A stretch of DNA of 5,670 nt from Dehalococcoidia bacterium (GTDB lineage: Bacteria; Chloroflexota; Dehalococcoidia; UBA1151; UBA1328). Below, piece after piece: positions 1-5,670 of the stretch (position 1 is the first letter of the stretch; each line of letters starts with the position of its first letter). Position numbers and translations under genes: made by a program. Location: the NCBI GenBank assembly GCA_030745955.1, contig JASLNQ010000153.1, positions 1 through 5,670 on the forward strand, written 5' to 3'. The notes under the pieces were generated by a model, which made no database searches, had not been told where the DNA came from, and saw nothing but the letters and a program-made list of their open reading frames with translations.

Positions 1-12
1 AAGTAAAAGCCA
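1..12 (+). other. Upstream edge with an in-frame TAA, possible end of preceding gene
   Basis: TAA at 4-6 could be the stop of a gene ending just before sufC. If so, the spacing to the sufC ATG would be 6 bp, consistent with a tight operon, and sufB would be the natural candidate because it is absent from the rest of the window. Too little sequence is present to identify any product. Confidence 0.2.
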
Positions 13-777
13 ATGCTTGAAATTAGAAACCTGCGTGCGTCCGTACTGGACATCGACGATTCGGAGATCCTTAAGGGGATCGACCTCACGGTGAACAGCG
101 GTGAAGTGCACGCCATCATGGGGCCGAACGGCTCGGGCAAGAGCACCCTGGCTAACGTGCTAATGGGACGCCCTGATTATGAAATTACAAACGGCGACAT
201 CCTGTTCGACGGCAAATCGATCGTCGACCTCCTCCCTGAACAGCGCGCCCACCTCGGCATGTTCCTCGCGTTCCAGTACCCGGCTGAGATCCCGGGTGTG
301 CGGCCGTGGCAATTTTTGAAAGCGGCCCACGACGCAAAGGCCGATTCCCGCGGCGACGAAAAGATGACCGTGCGAGACTTCTCAAAGCTGTTTGACGAAA
401 AGGTCGAAGCGGTCGGTATCAACCCCCAGCTCGTGAAGCGCTCGATGAACGAAGGCTTCTCCGGCGGTGAGAAGAAACGCAACGAGATGCTCCAGCTTGA
501 GGTGCTTCAGCCCTCGATGGCGATCCTCGACGAGACCGATTCGGGTCTCGATGTGGACGCCCTGCGAATTGTCGCCGAGGGAGTGAACTCGATGCGATCG
601 CCCGACCGGTCGTTCGTCATCGTCACCCACTACCAGCGCCTGTTGAACTACATCAAGCCGGATGTCGTTCATATCCTGGTCAAGGGCAGGATTGTGAAGA
701 CCGGTGGCCCGGAACTGGCGCTCGAGGTTGAAAAGGATGGATACCGGGAGTACCTGTCGGCTGGAGCGACTGCATAA
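13..777 (+). CDS. sufC: SufC, Fe-S cluster assembly ATPase
   Basis: This is the cytosolic ABC-type ATPase of the SufBCD scaffold. In the known family, its ATP-driven dimerisation reshapes SufB-SufD so that a nascent Fe-S cluster can form; it is not a membrane transporter. All nucleotide-binding motifs are visible in the 254-aa product: Walker A GPNGSGKST (residues 37-45), Q-loop Q88 in AFQYP, the SufC-style signature SGGEKKRNE (150-158), Walker B with D-loop ILDETDSGLD (171-180, catalytic E174) and the switch His H206 in VTHYQRL. The length matches the roughly 250 aa usual for SufC. The ATG at 13 begins the conserved MLEIRNL start, although only a weak ribosome binding site can be seen so close to the window edge. 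sufD follows after 2 bp, so the two are co-transcribed. The SufC-specific KKRNE and DETDSGLD variants separate it from transporter ATPases. The identification is very secure. Confidence 0.97.
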   Translation: MLEIRNLRASVLDIDDSEILKGIDLTVNSGEVHAIMGPNGSGKSTLANVLMGRPDYEITNGDILFDGKSIVDLLPEQRAHLGMFLAFQYPAEIPGVRPWQFLKAAHDAKADSRGDEKMTVRDFSKLFDEKVEAVGINPQLVKRSMNEGFSGGEKKRNEMLQLEVLQPSMAILDETDSGLDVDALRIVAEGVNSMRSPDRSFVIVTHYQRLLNYIKPDVVHILVKGRIVKTGGPELALEVEKDGYREYLSAGATA

Positions 778-779
778 CG

Positions 780-2126
780 ATGACACTCGCCACGTCGCCA
801 GCAGCGGTCGACCGGTACGCGCCCGCGTTCGAATCGTTCGACAACGCACGTTCACCCGAGTGGCTGAACGCCATTCGCCGGGAGGCGTGGACCAGGTTTG
901 CGGAACTGGGCCTGCCAACCCGCCGACGCGGGAACGAACTCTGGAAATACACGAACCTGCAACCGCTTGCAACAATCGATTTTGAATACGGCGATATCGG
1001 CCCGGTGTCACTTGCTGACATTAAGGCGAACGGTCCGTGGGATGACGCCTGGGACACCGTGGTGATCGTAGACGGCAATTTCAGTGCCCAGCTTTCAAAT
1101 TTACACGAGACCCAGGGACTGACCGCCAGGAGCCTCGCCGAGGTAGTCACCGCCGGTACCGCCGGTATCGAATCGCAGTTCGCAACACTCGCCGGACGAG
1201 AAAACTACGCCTTCACCGCCCTGAACACCGCATTTACCAACGACGGCGCATACATCGGCGTTACGGCCGACGCACAGCTCAACGAGCCGGTACACGTTGT
1301 GTTCGTATCGTCGGCCTCCGAGGCGAGCCGGGCAACCTACCCACGCGTACTGGCAAGCGCAGGGGCGAACAGCTCATTCACCCTCGTCGAAACCTACATC
1401 AACCTGGCTGACACGGCCCAGCTAACCGTCCCTGTGGTCGAAGTGTTCGCAGCCGACGGTGCAGACATCCGCCACTACCGGGTTCAGATGGAAAACGAGA
1501 AGTCTTTCCACATCGGCACCACGCGGGTCGCCCAGCAGACCGGTTCGAAATTCACCTCGACTAGTTTCGCCGTAGGTGCTTCGATTGGCCGAAACGATAT
1601 CCACACCCTGCTCGACGACCCTGGCGCCGAGTGCACGCTGCGCGGCCTCTACATGACCAGCGGCGAGCAGCAGCAGGACCAGGAAATAAGCACCACACAC
1701 GCAAAACCACACTGCACGTCCGACCAGTTCTACAAGGGAATCCTTTCCGGCAAGTCCCATGCCGTGTTCAGCGGCAAGGTGATCGTCGAACGTGATGCCC
1801 AGAAATCTGCAGCGAGCCAGAAGGACCTGAACCTGTTGCTCTCGCGCGGCGCACGCATCGACGCCAAGCCGTCGCTCGAGATCTACGCCGACGACGTTAC
1901 GGCCGCACACGGTGCAACTGCGGGTCATGTCGATAAAGACACGTTGTTCTACCTGCGTACCCGCGGGATCGATGAAGACGCCGCAAAGGCCATCCTGATC
2001 CGCGGGTTTGCCGGGGAAATGCTCGACAGGTTCGAGCCGGCTGCGCTGAACGAGTTCGTCGAGCGGACCACCGACGAGCGGATCGCGGTCTTGCTGGCAG
2101 AGTCAGACACGATCGGCACGGCATGA
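780..2126 (+). CDS. sufD: SufD, SufBCD scaffold subunit
   Basis: SufD is a beta-helical scaffold protein that pairs with SufB and is driven by SufC during cluster assembly in the cytosol. The 448-aa product has the SufD N-terminal helical region with the usual PTRRRGNELWKYTNL block (about residues 46-60). The long SUF_FeS_assembly (SufB/SufD core) domain follows, with conserved stretches HCTSDQFYKGIL (311-322), GKVIVERDAQKSAASQ (332-347), LEIYADDV (366-373) and HGATAG (377-382), then the C-terminal LRTRGID...A helices. H377 aligns with the functionally important His360 of E. coli SufD. The residue two before it, Cys358 in E. coli, is Ala375 here. SufD is preferred over SufB because of the RRGNELWKYTNL N-terminus, the total length and the gene order. 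The ATG at 780 is 2 bp after the sufC stop, with a GGAG at 763-766 as a distant ribosome binding site. The stop overlaps the sufS start. Confidence 0.95.
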   Translation: MTLATSPAAVDRYAPAFESFDNARSPEWLNAIRREAWTRFAELGLPTRRRGNELWKYTNLQPLATIDFEYGDIGPVSLADIKANGPWDDAWDTVVIVDGNFSAQLSNLHETQGLTARSLAEVVTAGTAGIESQFATLAGRENYAFTALNTAFTNDGAYIGVTADAQLNEPVHVVFVSSASEASRATYPRVLASAGANSSFTLVETYINLADTAQLTVPVVEVFAADGADIRHYRVQMENEKSFHIGTTRVAQQTGSKFTSTSFAVGASIGRNDIHTLLDDPGAECTLRGLYMTSGEQQQDQEISTTHAKPHCTSDQFYKGILSGKSHAVFSGKVIVERDAQKSAASQKDLNLLLSRGARIDAKPSLEIYADDVTAAHGATAGHVDKDTLFYLRTRGIDEDAAKAILIRGFAGEMLDRFEPAALNEFVERTTDERIAVLLAESDTIGTA

Positions 2127-3412
2127 GTAGTACCGGCCCCGGGCCCGACAACGGTCCACTTGCTGGCGCTGGCACCGCAGCGCGACCCTTCGATGTCGAC
2201 GCGATCCGCGCAGACTTCCCGATCCTGTCCCGGAAAATCGGTGACGCGAAACTCGTGTACCTCGACAACGCCGCGACAACCCAGAAACCGCGCCAGGTGA
2301 TCGACGCCCTCACAACCTACTACGAGCAAACAAACGCAAACGTCCACCGCGGCGTTCACACGCTGTCAATCGAGGCCACCGACGCCTACGAACTGGCCCG
2401 CACGAAAGTCGCGAACCTCATCAACGCGCCCCGTCCCGAAACGGTTATCTGGACGCGCAACACGAGCGAATCCCTGAACCTGGTGGCAGCGACGTGGGCG
2501 GAACAGAACGTCGGCCCGGGCGACAACATTGTCATCACGGAGATGGAACACCACTCGAACATCGTTCCCTGGCAACAGCTCGCCGCGAAGAAGAGCGCTG
2601 AGCTCCGGTACCTGGCTGCCGGCAAGGACGGATTTCTCGATCTTTCTAACATCGATTCGATCATCGATTCGAAAACAAGAATCGTTGCCGCCACGCACGT
2701 ATCGAACGTGCTGGGAACCGTAAACCCGGTCGAGAAACTGGTGAGCCGGGCACACACGGTCGGCGCGGTGGTCCTCATCGACGCTGCGCAGAGCGTTCCG
2801 CACATGCCGGTCGACGTGCAGGCGATCGACGCAGATTTCCTCTGCTTTTCGGCCCACAAAATGCTCGGTCCGACCGGCATAGGAGTGCTCTATGGCAAGT
2901 ACGACCTGCTTGAAGAGATGCCGCCCTACATGTACGGCGGCGACATGATCCTTGAGGTCACCTACGAAGACGCCACGTGGAACGCACTCCCGTACAAGTT
3001 CGAAGCCGGCACACCGAATATTGCCGATGCGATTGCCACTGGCACGGCAGTGGATTACCTGCTGGAGCTCGGCATGGACAATGTCTGGGAGCACGAGCGG
3101 CAGGTCACCGAGTATGCCCTGGAGCAGTTTGCATCACTCGACAACGTAAAGGTGCTTGGTCCGGAGAACCCGTCACTCAGGGGCGGGGTGATTTCGTTTA
3201 TCCACGACACAGTCCACCCCCACGACCTGGGCACCGCGCTCGATCAACAGGGGATTGCGATAAGGACCGGGCACCACTGCGCGATGCCGCTGGTGCGCAG
3301 CTACGATGTCGTAGCGGCAGCCCGCGCAAGTTTCTACATCTACAACACGAAGTCCGAGATTGACGCACTGGTCAACGGGATAAGTGAAGCCGAAGGGTAT
3401 TTCATCCGATGA
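2123..3412 (+). CDS. sufS: SufS, type II cysteine desulfurase
   Basis: SufS is a pyridoxal-phosphate enzyme that converts L-cysteine to L-alanine and holds the released sulfur as a persulfide for cluster assembly. In the 429-aa product the class V aminotransferase fold is clear: VYLDNAATTQKP (45-56), MEHHSNIVPW (141-150, with the PLP-stacking His144), D220 and Q223 in LIDAAQS, the PLP Schiff-base lysine K246 in CFSAHKMLGP, the catalytic cysteine C386 in RTGHHCAMPL, and ARASFYIYN (400-408). The HHCAMPL loop and short catalytic segment are those of the SufS group rather than of IscS/NifS. The first 22 residues are a Gly/Pro/Ala-rich extension before the usual FDVDAIRADFP start. No in-frame ATG, GTG or TTG occurs between the first codon and V45, which lies inside the conserved block, so the ATG at 2123 is the supported start. 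That ATG overlaps the sufD stop as ATGA. No clear ribosome binding site precedes it, which suggests translational coupling. Confidence 0.96.
   Translation: MSSTGPGPDNGPLAGAGTAARPFDVDAIRADFPILSRKIGDAKLVYLDNAATTQKPRQVIDALTTYYEQTNANVHRGVHTLSIEATDAYELARTKVANLINAPRPETVIWTRNTSESLNLVAATWAEQNVGPGDNIVITEMEHHSNIVPWQQLAAKKSAELRYLAAGKDGFLDLSNIDSIIDSKTRIVAATHVSNVLGTVNPVEKLVSRAHTVGAVVLIDAAQSVPHMPVDVQAIDADFLCFSAHKMLGPTGIGVLYGKYDLLEEMPPYMYGGDMILEVTYEDATWNALPYKFEAGTPNIADAIATGTAVDYLLELGMDNVWEHERQVTEYALEQFASLDNVKVLGPENPSLRGGVISFIHDTVHPHDLGTALDQQGIAIRTGHHCAMPLVRSYDVVAAARASFYIYNTKSEIDALVNGISEAEGYFIR
3392..3397 (+). promoter_or_regulatory. Possible ribosome binding site for sufU
   Basis: GAAGGG lies inside the 3' end of sufS, 11 bases before the ATG at 3409 and 14 before the ATG at 3412. 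The spacing favours the first ATG slightly. It is only a partial match to the Shine-Dalgarno consensus; re-initiation after the overlapping sufS stop could make it dispensable. Confidence 0.4.
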
Positions 3413-3879
3413 TGGGCGGAACGTCTGGTCCGGGTGGGCTTGGCGACCTGGACGAGTTATACGAGGCAATCATCCTCGACCACTACCGCAGCCCCCGGAA
3501 CACGGCACCTGTCGAATCGCCCGATATCGACCTTGAGGTCAACAACCCGTTCTGCGGTGACGAATTTCACATCCAGTTGAAGCTCGATAACGACACGGTG
3601 TCCGACGTTGGCATCACGGGCCGGGGATGCGCCATCAGTCAGGCTTCTGCCTCCCTGCTGGCGGAACTCGTTGAGGGAAAGACCTCGTCCGATGTACGGG
3701 CCGCAGTGAACTCGATCCGTCAACTTCTGCAGACCGGCGAGATATCCGAGGAAGAACGGGAAATACTCGGTGATATCGAAGCGCTCGCCGGTGTTCGCAA
3801 GTTCCCGGTCCGCATCAAGTGCGCCCTGCTCAGCTGGGTCGGACTGGACGACGGCCTGAAAGACCACCTGAAGGGTTAA
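3409..3879 (+). CDS. sufU: SufU, zinc-dependent sulfurtransferase
   Basis: SufU is the partner that accepts sulfur from the SufS persulfide and passes it on to SufBCD. It has the IscU fold, but in studied Gram-positive members it acts as a zinc-dependent sulfurtransferase rather than a scaffold. In the 156-aa product the expected ligand set is intact: C49 and D51 in NPFCGDEFHI, C74 in GRGCAISQAS and C138 in RIKCALLSW. These correspond to C41, D43, C66 and C128 of Bacillus subtilis SufU. The spacing from C74 to C138 (64 residues) includes the insertion that marks SufU against IscU, and the LYEAIILDHYRSPRN start (17-31) is typical. The ATG at 3409 overlaps the sufS stop as ATGA. A second in-frame ATG lies directly after it at 3412, so either could be used. 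It is the last gene of the operon in this window, and its immediate position after sufS fits a dedicated SufS-SufU pair. Confidence 0.95.
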   Translation: MMGGTSGPGGLGDLDELYEAIILDHYRSPRNTAPVESPDIDLEVNNPFCGDEFHIQLKLDNDTVSDVGITGRGCAISQASASLLAELVEGKTSSDVRAAVNSIRQLLQTGEISEEEREILGDIEALAGVRKFPVRIKCALLSWVGLDDGLKDHLKG

Positions 3880-3891
3880 GCGAATGTGCAC

Positions 3892-3948
3892 GCAAATCCC
3901 CTCTCCCTTGCCCTGGAGTGCCCCGTGTAGCTGCGACGGGCGATTTGC
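3892..3948. repeat. Inverted repeat enclosing a smaller hairpin
   Basis: The 7-base arms GCAAATC (3892-3898) and GATTTGC (3942-3948) are exact reverse complements. The pairing can continue inwards with CCC against GGG across a one-base bulge, or instead an inner hairpin CCCGT (3922-3926) / ACGGG (3936-3940) can form. It begins 13 bases after the sufU stop, where an operon-end structure would be expected. No T-tract follows, so a Rho-independent terminator role is only a possibility. Confidence 0.4.
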
Positions 3949-3963
3949 TCACGCCAGTCATCT

Positions 3964-3984
3964 GGCAAGCAATCCGATTGCGCC
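3964..3984. repeat. Compact bulged hairpin, candidate 3'-end structure
   Basis: GGC, a two-base AA bulge and GCAAT (3969-3973) can pair with ATTGC (3977-3981) and GCC (3982-3984) around a CCG loop, giving eight base pairs. It could act as a transcript-end or RNA-stabilising stem for the suf operon or for the opposing transcript. It lacks a downstream U-tract on both strands, so the terminator role is inferred from position only. Confidence 0.35.
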
Positions 3985-3989
3985 CGGAG

Positions 3990-4006
3990 CTAACGAAGAG
4001 GGTTAG
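3990..4006. repeat. Short inverted repeat CTAAC/GTTAG
   Basis: CTAAC (3990-3994) and GTTAG (4002-4006) are exact reverse complements separated by seven bases. Alone this could easily be chance; it is listed because it is one of several consecutive inverted repeats in the same gap. Confidence 0.25.
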
Positions 4007-4024
4007 AGTGACGGTGATAGCTAG

Positions 4025-4044
4025 CAATGCCAGCATTGGCCAAT
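4025..4044. repeat. Two overlapping palindromes
   Basis: CAATGC (4025-4030) and GCATTG (4033-4038) form an inverted repeat with a two-base centre, and the perfect 10-base palindrome ATTGGCCAAT (4035-4044) overlaps its right arm. The pair is bracketed by GCTA (4020-4023) and TAGC (4044-4047), which are also reverse complements. Such dyads can be protein-binding sites or mutually exclusive hairpins. No neighbouring promoter supports an operator role, so the function is unknown. Confidence 0.35.
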
Positions 4045-4052
4045 AGCGAAGA

Positions 4053-4062
4053 CCCCCCCCCC
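4053..4062. repeat. Homopolymer run of ten C
   Basis: Ten consecutive C are followed by A and four more C. Homopolymers of this length are prone to slippage in cells and to length errors in sequencing. It lies in non-coding sequence between two gene ends, so a length change would not shift a reading frame that I can identify. Confidence 0.9.
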
Positions 4063-4149
4063 ACCCCGGATCCCTCGACTCCGATGACTACACTCGGGAC
4101 GCGTTGAGCTCGCTCGCAAACACGCCAGGCCACCACGCCATAAACGCCT

Positions 4150-5670
4150 TCAATCCCCCCGCTCGGTCAACCATACTCGGGTCAGGAAATCGCTGTCGCC
4201 GCGCGGGGTACGTGGGTTGAAATCGTGTACGTAGTCCCACCACATCCAGTACGTAGTCCGGGTTGCCGAGATGAACCTGTGTGAGCCCGCGAGGATCCGT
4301 CTTTGCAGGTCGATCAGCAGTTTCCCACGCTTAACGGGGTCGTACTCACGTGCCTGGGCTTCAATGAGCCGGTCGATTTCAGGATCAGTGTAGCCCGTGG
4401 TATTCCACGGACCTTCTGAGTGATGTACCGAGAACAGGTAATCCGAAGTGCTGGAAACCGGTGGGGGAGCGCCCACCGCGATGTCGTAGTCACCACCGAT
4501 CCAGACCTCGTCACCGAAGTTACGCGTCGAGAGCCGCGAAACCTCTGCCCGAATACCGGCGCTTGCCAGCCCTCCTGCCATCGCGAACGCCTGCTCGACG
4601 TACTCATCGCCGAACTCACCGACTTGGATAACGACACTATCGCTGGTTGTGAGTCCCGCCAGGGCCAGCAATGAGTTCGCTTCGATGGTATCGTTTACCC
4701 GGCCGAAGAATTCAGAAGCTGGCAGGTTCCGGTCTATCCCTGGCCCCGGTGACGGCCTGTCGGGCAGGCCGACGCTCATCCCTGTGCGGCCGTGCCAGAA
4801 CTCCTCGTTCCACGCCTCGGGGTCCCAAACCAGCAGCATGGCTTCCCGGACCACGAGCTTGTCCATCGGGCTTCGGGCGGTGTTCAATGCGATCTCCACC
4901 CCGGCCGCAGGATTGTTGATCCCCGTCCACTCGATATTCTCGAACCGCTCGGTGGCGCTGGTGATAGCCGGAAACCGGGCCTGCGCAAGGTCGATGATCC
5001 GTGTTCGCATACCCGCGACGCGGGTCGATTCCGACGGAATCACCTGGATTTGCAGCCCATCGAGATAAGGCAACTGGTTGTTGTAGTAATCGGGGTTCCC
5101 CAGCAGGGCGATCTGGTCGGACTGTGCCTCCGAGGTTATCCAGGCACCGGTGCCGACGGTCGGGCCGCGTCGAAGATCACCGTTCACGGCAACTGCCTCC
5201 GGCGCGACTATACGCGAGTGTGAATCGGCAAGTTTCTCCAGCGTCTCGGAGTCAGGGACCTTGAGCCGCACAATAACTTCGTCATCGCCCACCGCCACGA
5301 AATCAGCAACGTTTGAAAGAAGGGCCGCGTTCGGGAAGTTCGGTGTCGCCTGCCGCTTGAGGCTGAACACGACATCCCGGGCGGTCAGCAGGCGTCCGTT
5401 CAGGGGCGGCAGGTTCTGCCACCTGACGTCATCACGCAGCCTGATCACAAATGTCACCGGCGCTGTTTGCTCCCATGAAACACACAGGTCACAAACGATC
5501 ACTGAGCCGTCACCAGAAGTATCGAACTTGAACAGCCGGGAATACGACTGACCTGCGCCCCATGTCAGCAACCCGCTGGAAACCGTCAGGTGTGGGTCCA
5601 TGTGTGGCGGTCCCTCGGGCACGGCAAACTTCAGGATTCCATTCCGTTTAAGGTCCTCGGGGGGAACGAA
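4150..5670 (-). CDS. ABC transporter solute-binding protein, family 5 (partial)
   Basis: This is the extracytoplasmic substrate-capture subunit of an oligopeptide/dipeptide/nickel-type ABC importer (SBP_bac_5 family). The stop is at 4152-4150. A GTG at 5622 could serve as a start, but the frame stays open to the window edge and the codons before it encode LKRNGILKFAV, the usual first strand of the mature domain. The true start and the expected signal peptide therefore lie outside the window. Counting from that GTG, visible family features are PEGPPHMDPHLTV (2-14), FVIRLRDDVRW (58-68), NGRLLTARDVVFSLKR (75-90), GTGAW (157-161), NPDYY (176-180), LDGLQIQVIP (188-197), the VREAMLLVWDPEAWNEEFWHG region (258-278) and GYTDPEIDRLIEAQ (410-423). 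The last part is aromatic-rich (TTYWMWWDYVHDF, 456-468). The substrate cannot be told from sequence; members bind peptides, metal chelates, opines or sugars. No permease or ATPase gene is in the window, and the gene converges on the suf operon. Confidence 0.88.
   Translation of the reverse strand, partial: FVPPEDLKRNGILKFAVPEGPPHMDPHLTVSSGLLTWGAGQSYSRLFKFDTSGDGSVIVCDLCVSWEQTAPVTFVIRLRDDVRWQNLPPLNGRLLTARDVVFSLKRQATPNFPNAALLSNVADFVAVGDDEVIVRLKVPDSETLEKLADSHSRIVAPEAVAVNGDLRRGPTVGTGAWITSEAQSDQIALLGNPDYYNNQLPYLDGLQIQVIPSESTRVAGMRTRIIDLAQARFPAITSATERFENIEWTGINNPAAGVEIALNTARSPMDKLVVREAMLLVWDPEAWNEEFWHGRTGMSVGLPDRPSPGPGIDRNLPASEFFGRVNDTIEANSLLALAGLTTSDSVVIQVGEFGDEYVEQAFAMAGGLASAGIRAEVSRLSTRNFGDEVWIGGDYDIAVGAPPPVSSTSDYLFSVHHSEGPWNTTGYTDPEIDRLIEAQAREYDPVKRGKLLIDLQRRILAGSHRFISATRTTYWMWWDYVHDFNPRTPRGDSDFLTRVWLTERGD

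Larger units (their letters stand above)
3880..4149. other. Convergent intergenic region, no credible gene
   Basis: This 270-bp gap lies between the stop of sufU and the stop of the minus-strand solute-binding protein gene, so it should contain the 3' ends of both transcripts and needs no promoter for either. Open frames that enter it on both strands show no recognisable motif and overlap the end of sufU; I treat them as chance. I see no tRNA or rRNA fold signature. The stretch is rich in short inverted repeats (3892-3948, 3964-3984, 3990-4006, 4025-4044) and has a C10 homopolymer (4053-4062). None of the hairpins is followed by a clear run of T on either strand, so a classic intrinsic terminator is not visible. 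Confidence 0.7.

Noticed and set aside
177..1150. Several long open frames on the minus strand opposite sufC and sufD
   Set aside because: They lie opposite confident genes, overlap one another, show no recognisable motif and have arginine/serine-rich compositions typical of antisense frames in GC-rich coding DNA.
2366..3094. 242-aa minus-strand open frame inside sufS
   Set aside because: It is fully antisense to a conserved cysteine desulfurase, has no family features and its length is explained by the codon bias of sufS.
3990..4006. Resemblance of CTAAC...GTTAG to integron attC core sites
   Set aside because: The flanking bases do not match the RYYYAAC and GTTRRRY consensus, the spacer is only seven bases, far shorter than in attC, and there is no integrase or cassette array.
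3819..4046. Small open frames on both strands running from the end of sufU into the intergenic gap
   Set aside because: They overlap the SufU C-terminus, have no convincing ribosome binding site or motif, and occur on both strands at once as expected by chance.
4071..4149. Possible 17-codon open frame (MAWWPGVF...) on the minus strand after the solute-binding protein stop
   Set aside because: It is very short, with no ribosome binding site and no known peptide similarity that I can recognise; chance is the simplest explanation.
4227..4259. Direct 11-base repeat GTACGTAGTCC inside the solute-binding protein gene
   Set aside because: The two copies fall in different reading frames, and an 11-base match is expected a few times by chance in a sequence of this length.
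4400..5551. Plus-strand open frames opposite the solute-binding protein gene, up to 143 aa
   Set aside because: They are antisense to a clear SBP_bac_5 protein, carry no recognisable domains and overlap each other in different frames.

Overview
The window holds an almost complete SUF iron-sulfur cluster assembly operon on the plus strand (sufC-sufD-sufS-sufU, 13-3879). Facing it on the minus strand is the 5'-truncated gene of a family 5 (peptide/opine/nickel type) ABC-transporter solute-binding protein (4150 to the window edge). The sequence is bacterial and moderately GC-rich. The zinc-type sulfurtransferase SufU in place of SufE argues against an enterobacterial SUF system. The solute-binding protein has an N-terminal pattern (PEGPPHMDPHLTVS...WGAGQSYSRLF) that I associate with the many family 5 binding proteins of Chloroflexota, especially marine SAR202/Dehalococcoidia-like genomes. 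That taxonomic placement is an inference at moderate to low confidence.

Layout: bases 1-12 are the tail of whatever precedes sufC and include an in-frame TAA at 4-6. sufC (13-777) is followed after 2 bp by sufD (780-2126). sufD overlaps sufS (2123-3412) by the 4 bases ATGA, and sufS overlaps sufU (3409-3879) in the same way. The four genes are therefore almost certainly one transcript, and at least the last two junctions look translationally coupled. A 270-bp non-coding gap (3880-4149) separates the convergent genes. It carries no credible gene but has several short inverted repeats and a C10 homopolymer.

How the genes work together: SufS takes sulfur from L-cysteine as a persulfide, SufU accepts it, and the SufBCD scaffold/ATPase builds the cluster. 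SufC supplies ATP hydrolysis and SufD is the partner of SufB. SufB itself is not in this window; it most likely lies just upstream of sufC. The solute-binding protein has no evident functional link to SUF and is probably the edge of a separate transport locus.

I see no undescribed multi-gene system here. The protein-coding part is a well-preserved, ordinary SUF operon, and the least explained stretch is the structured convergent intergenic region.
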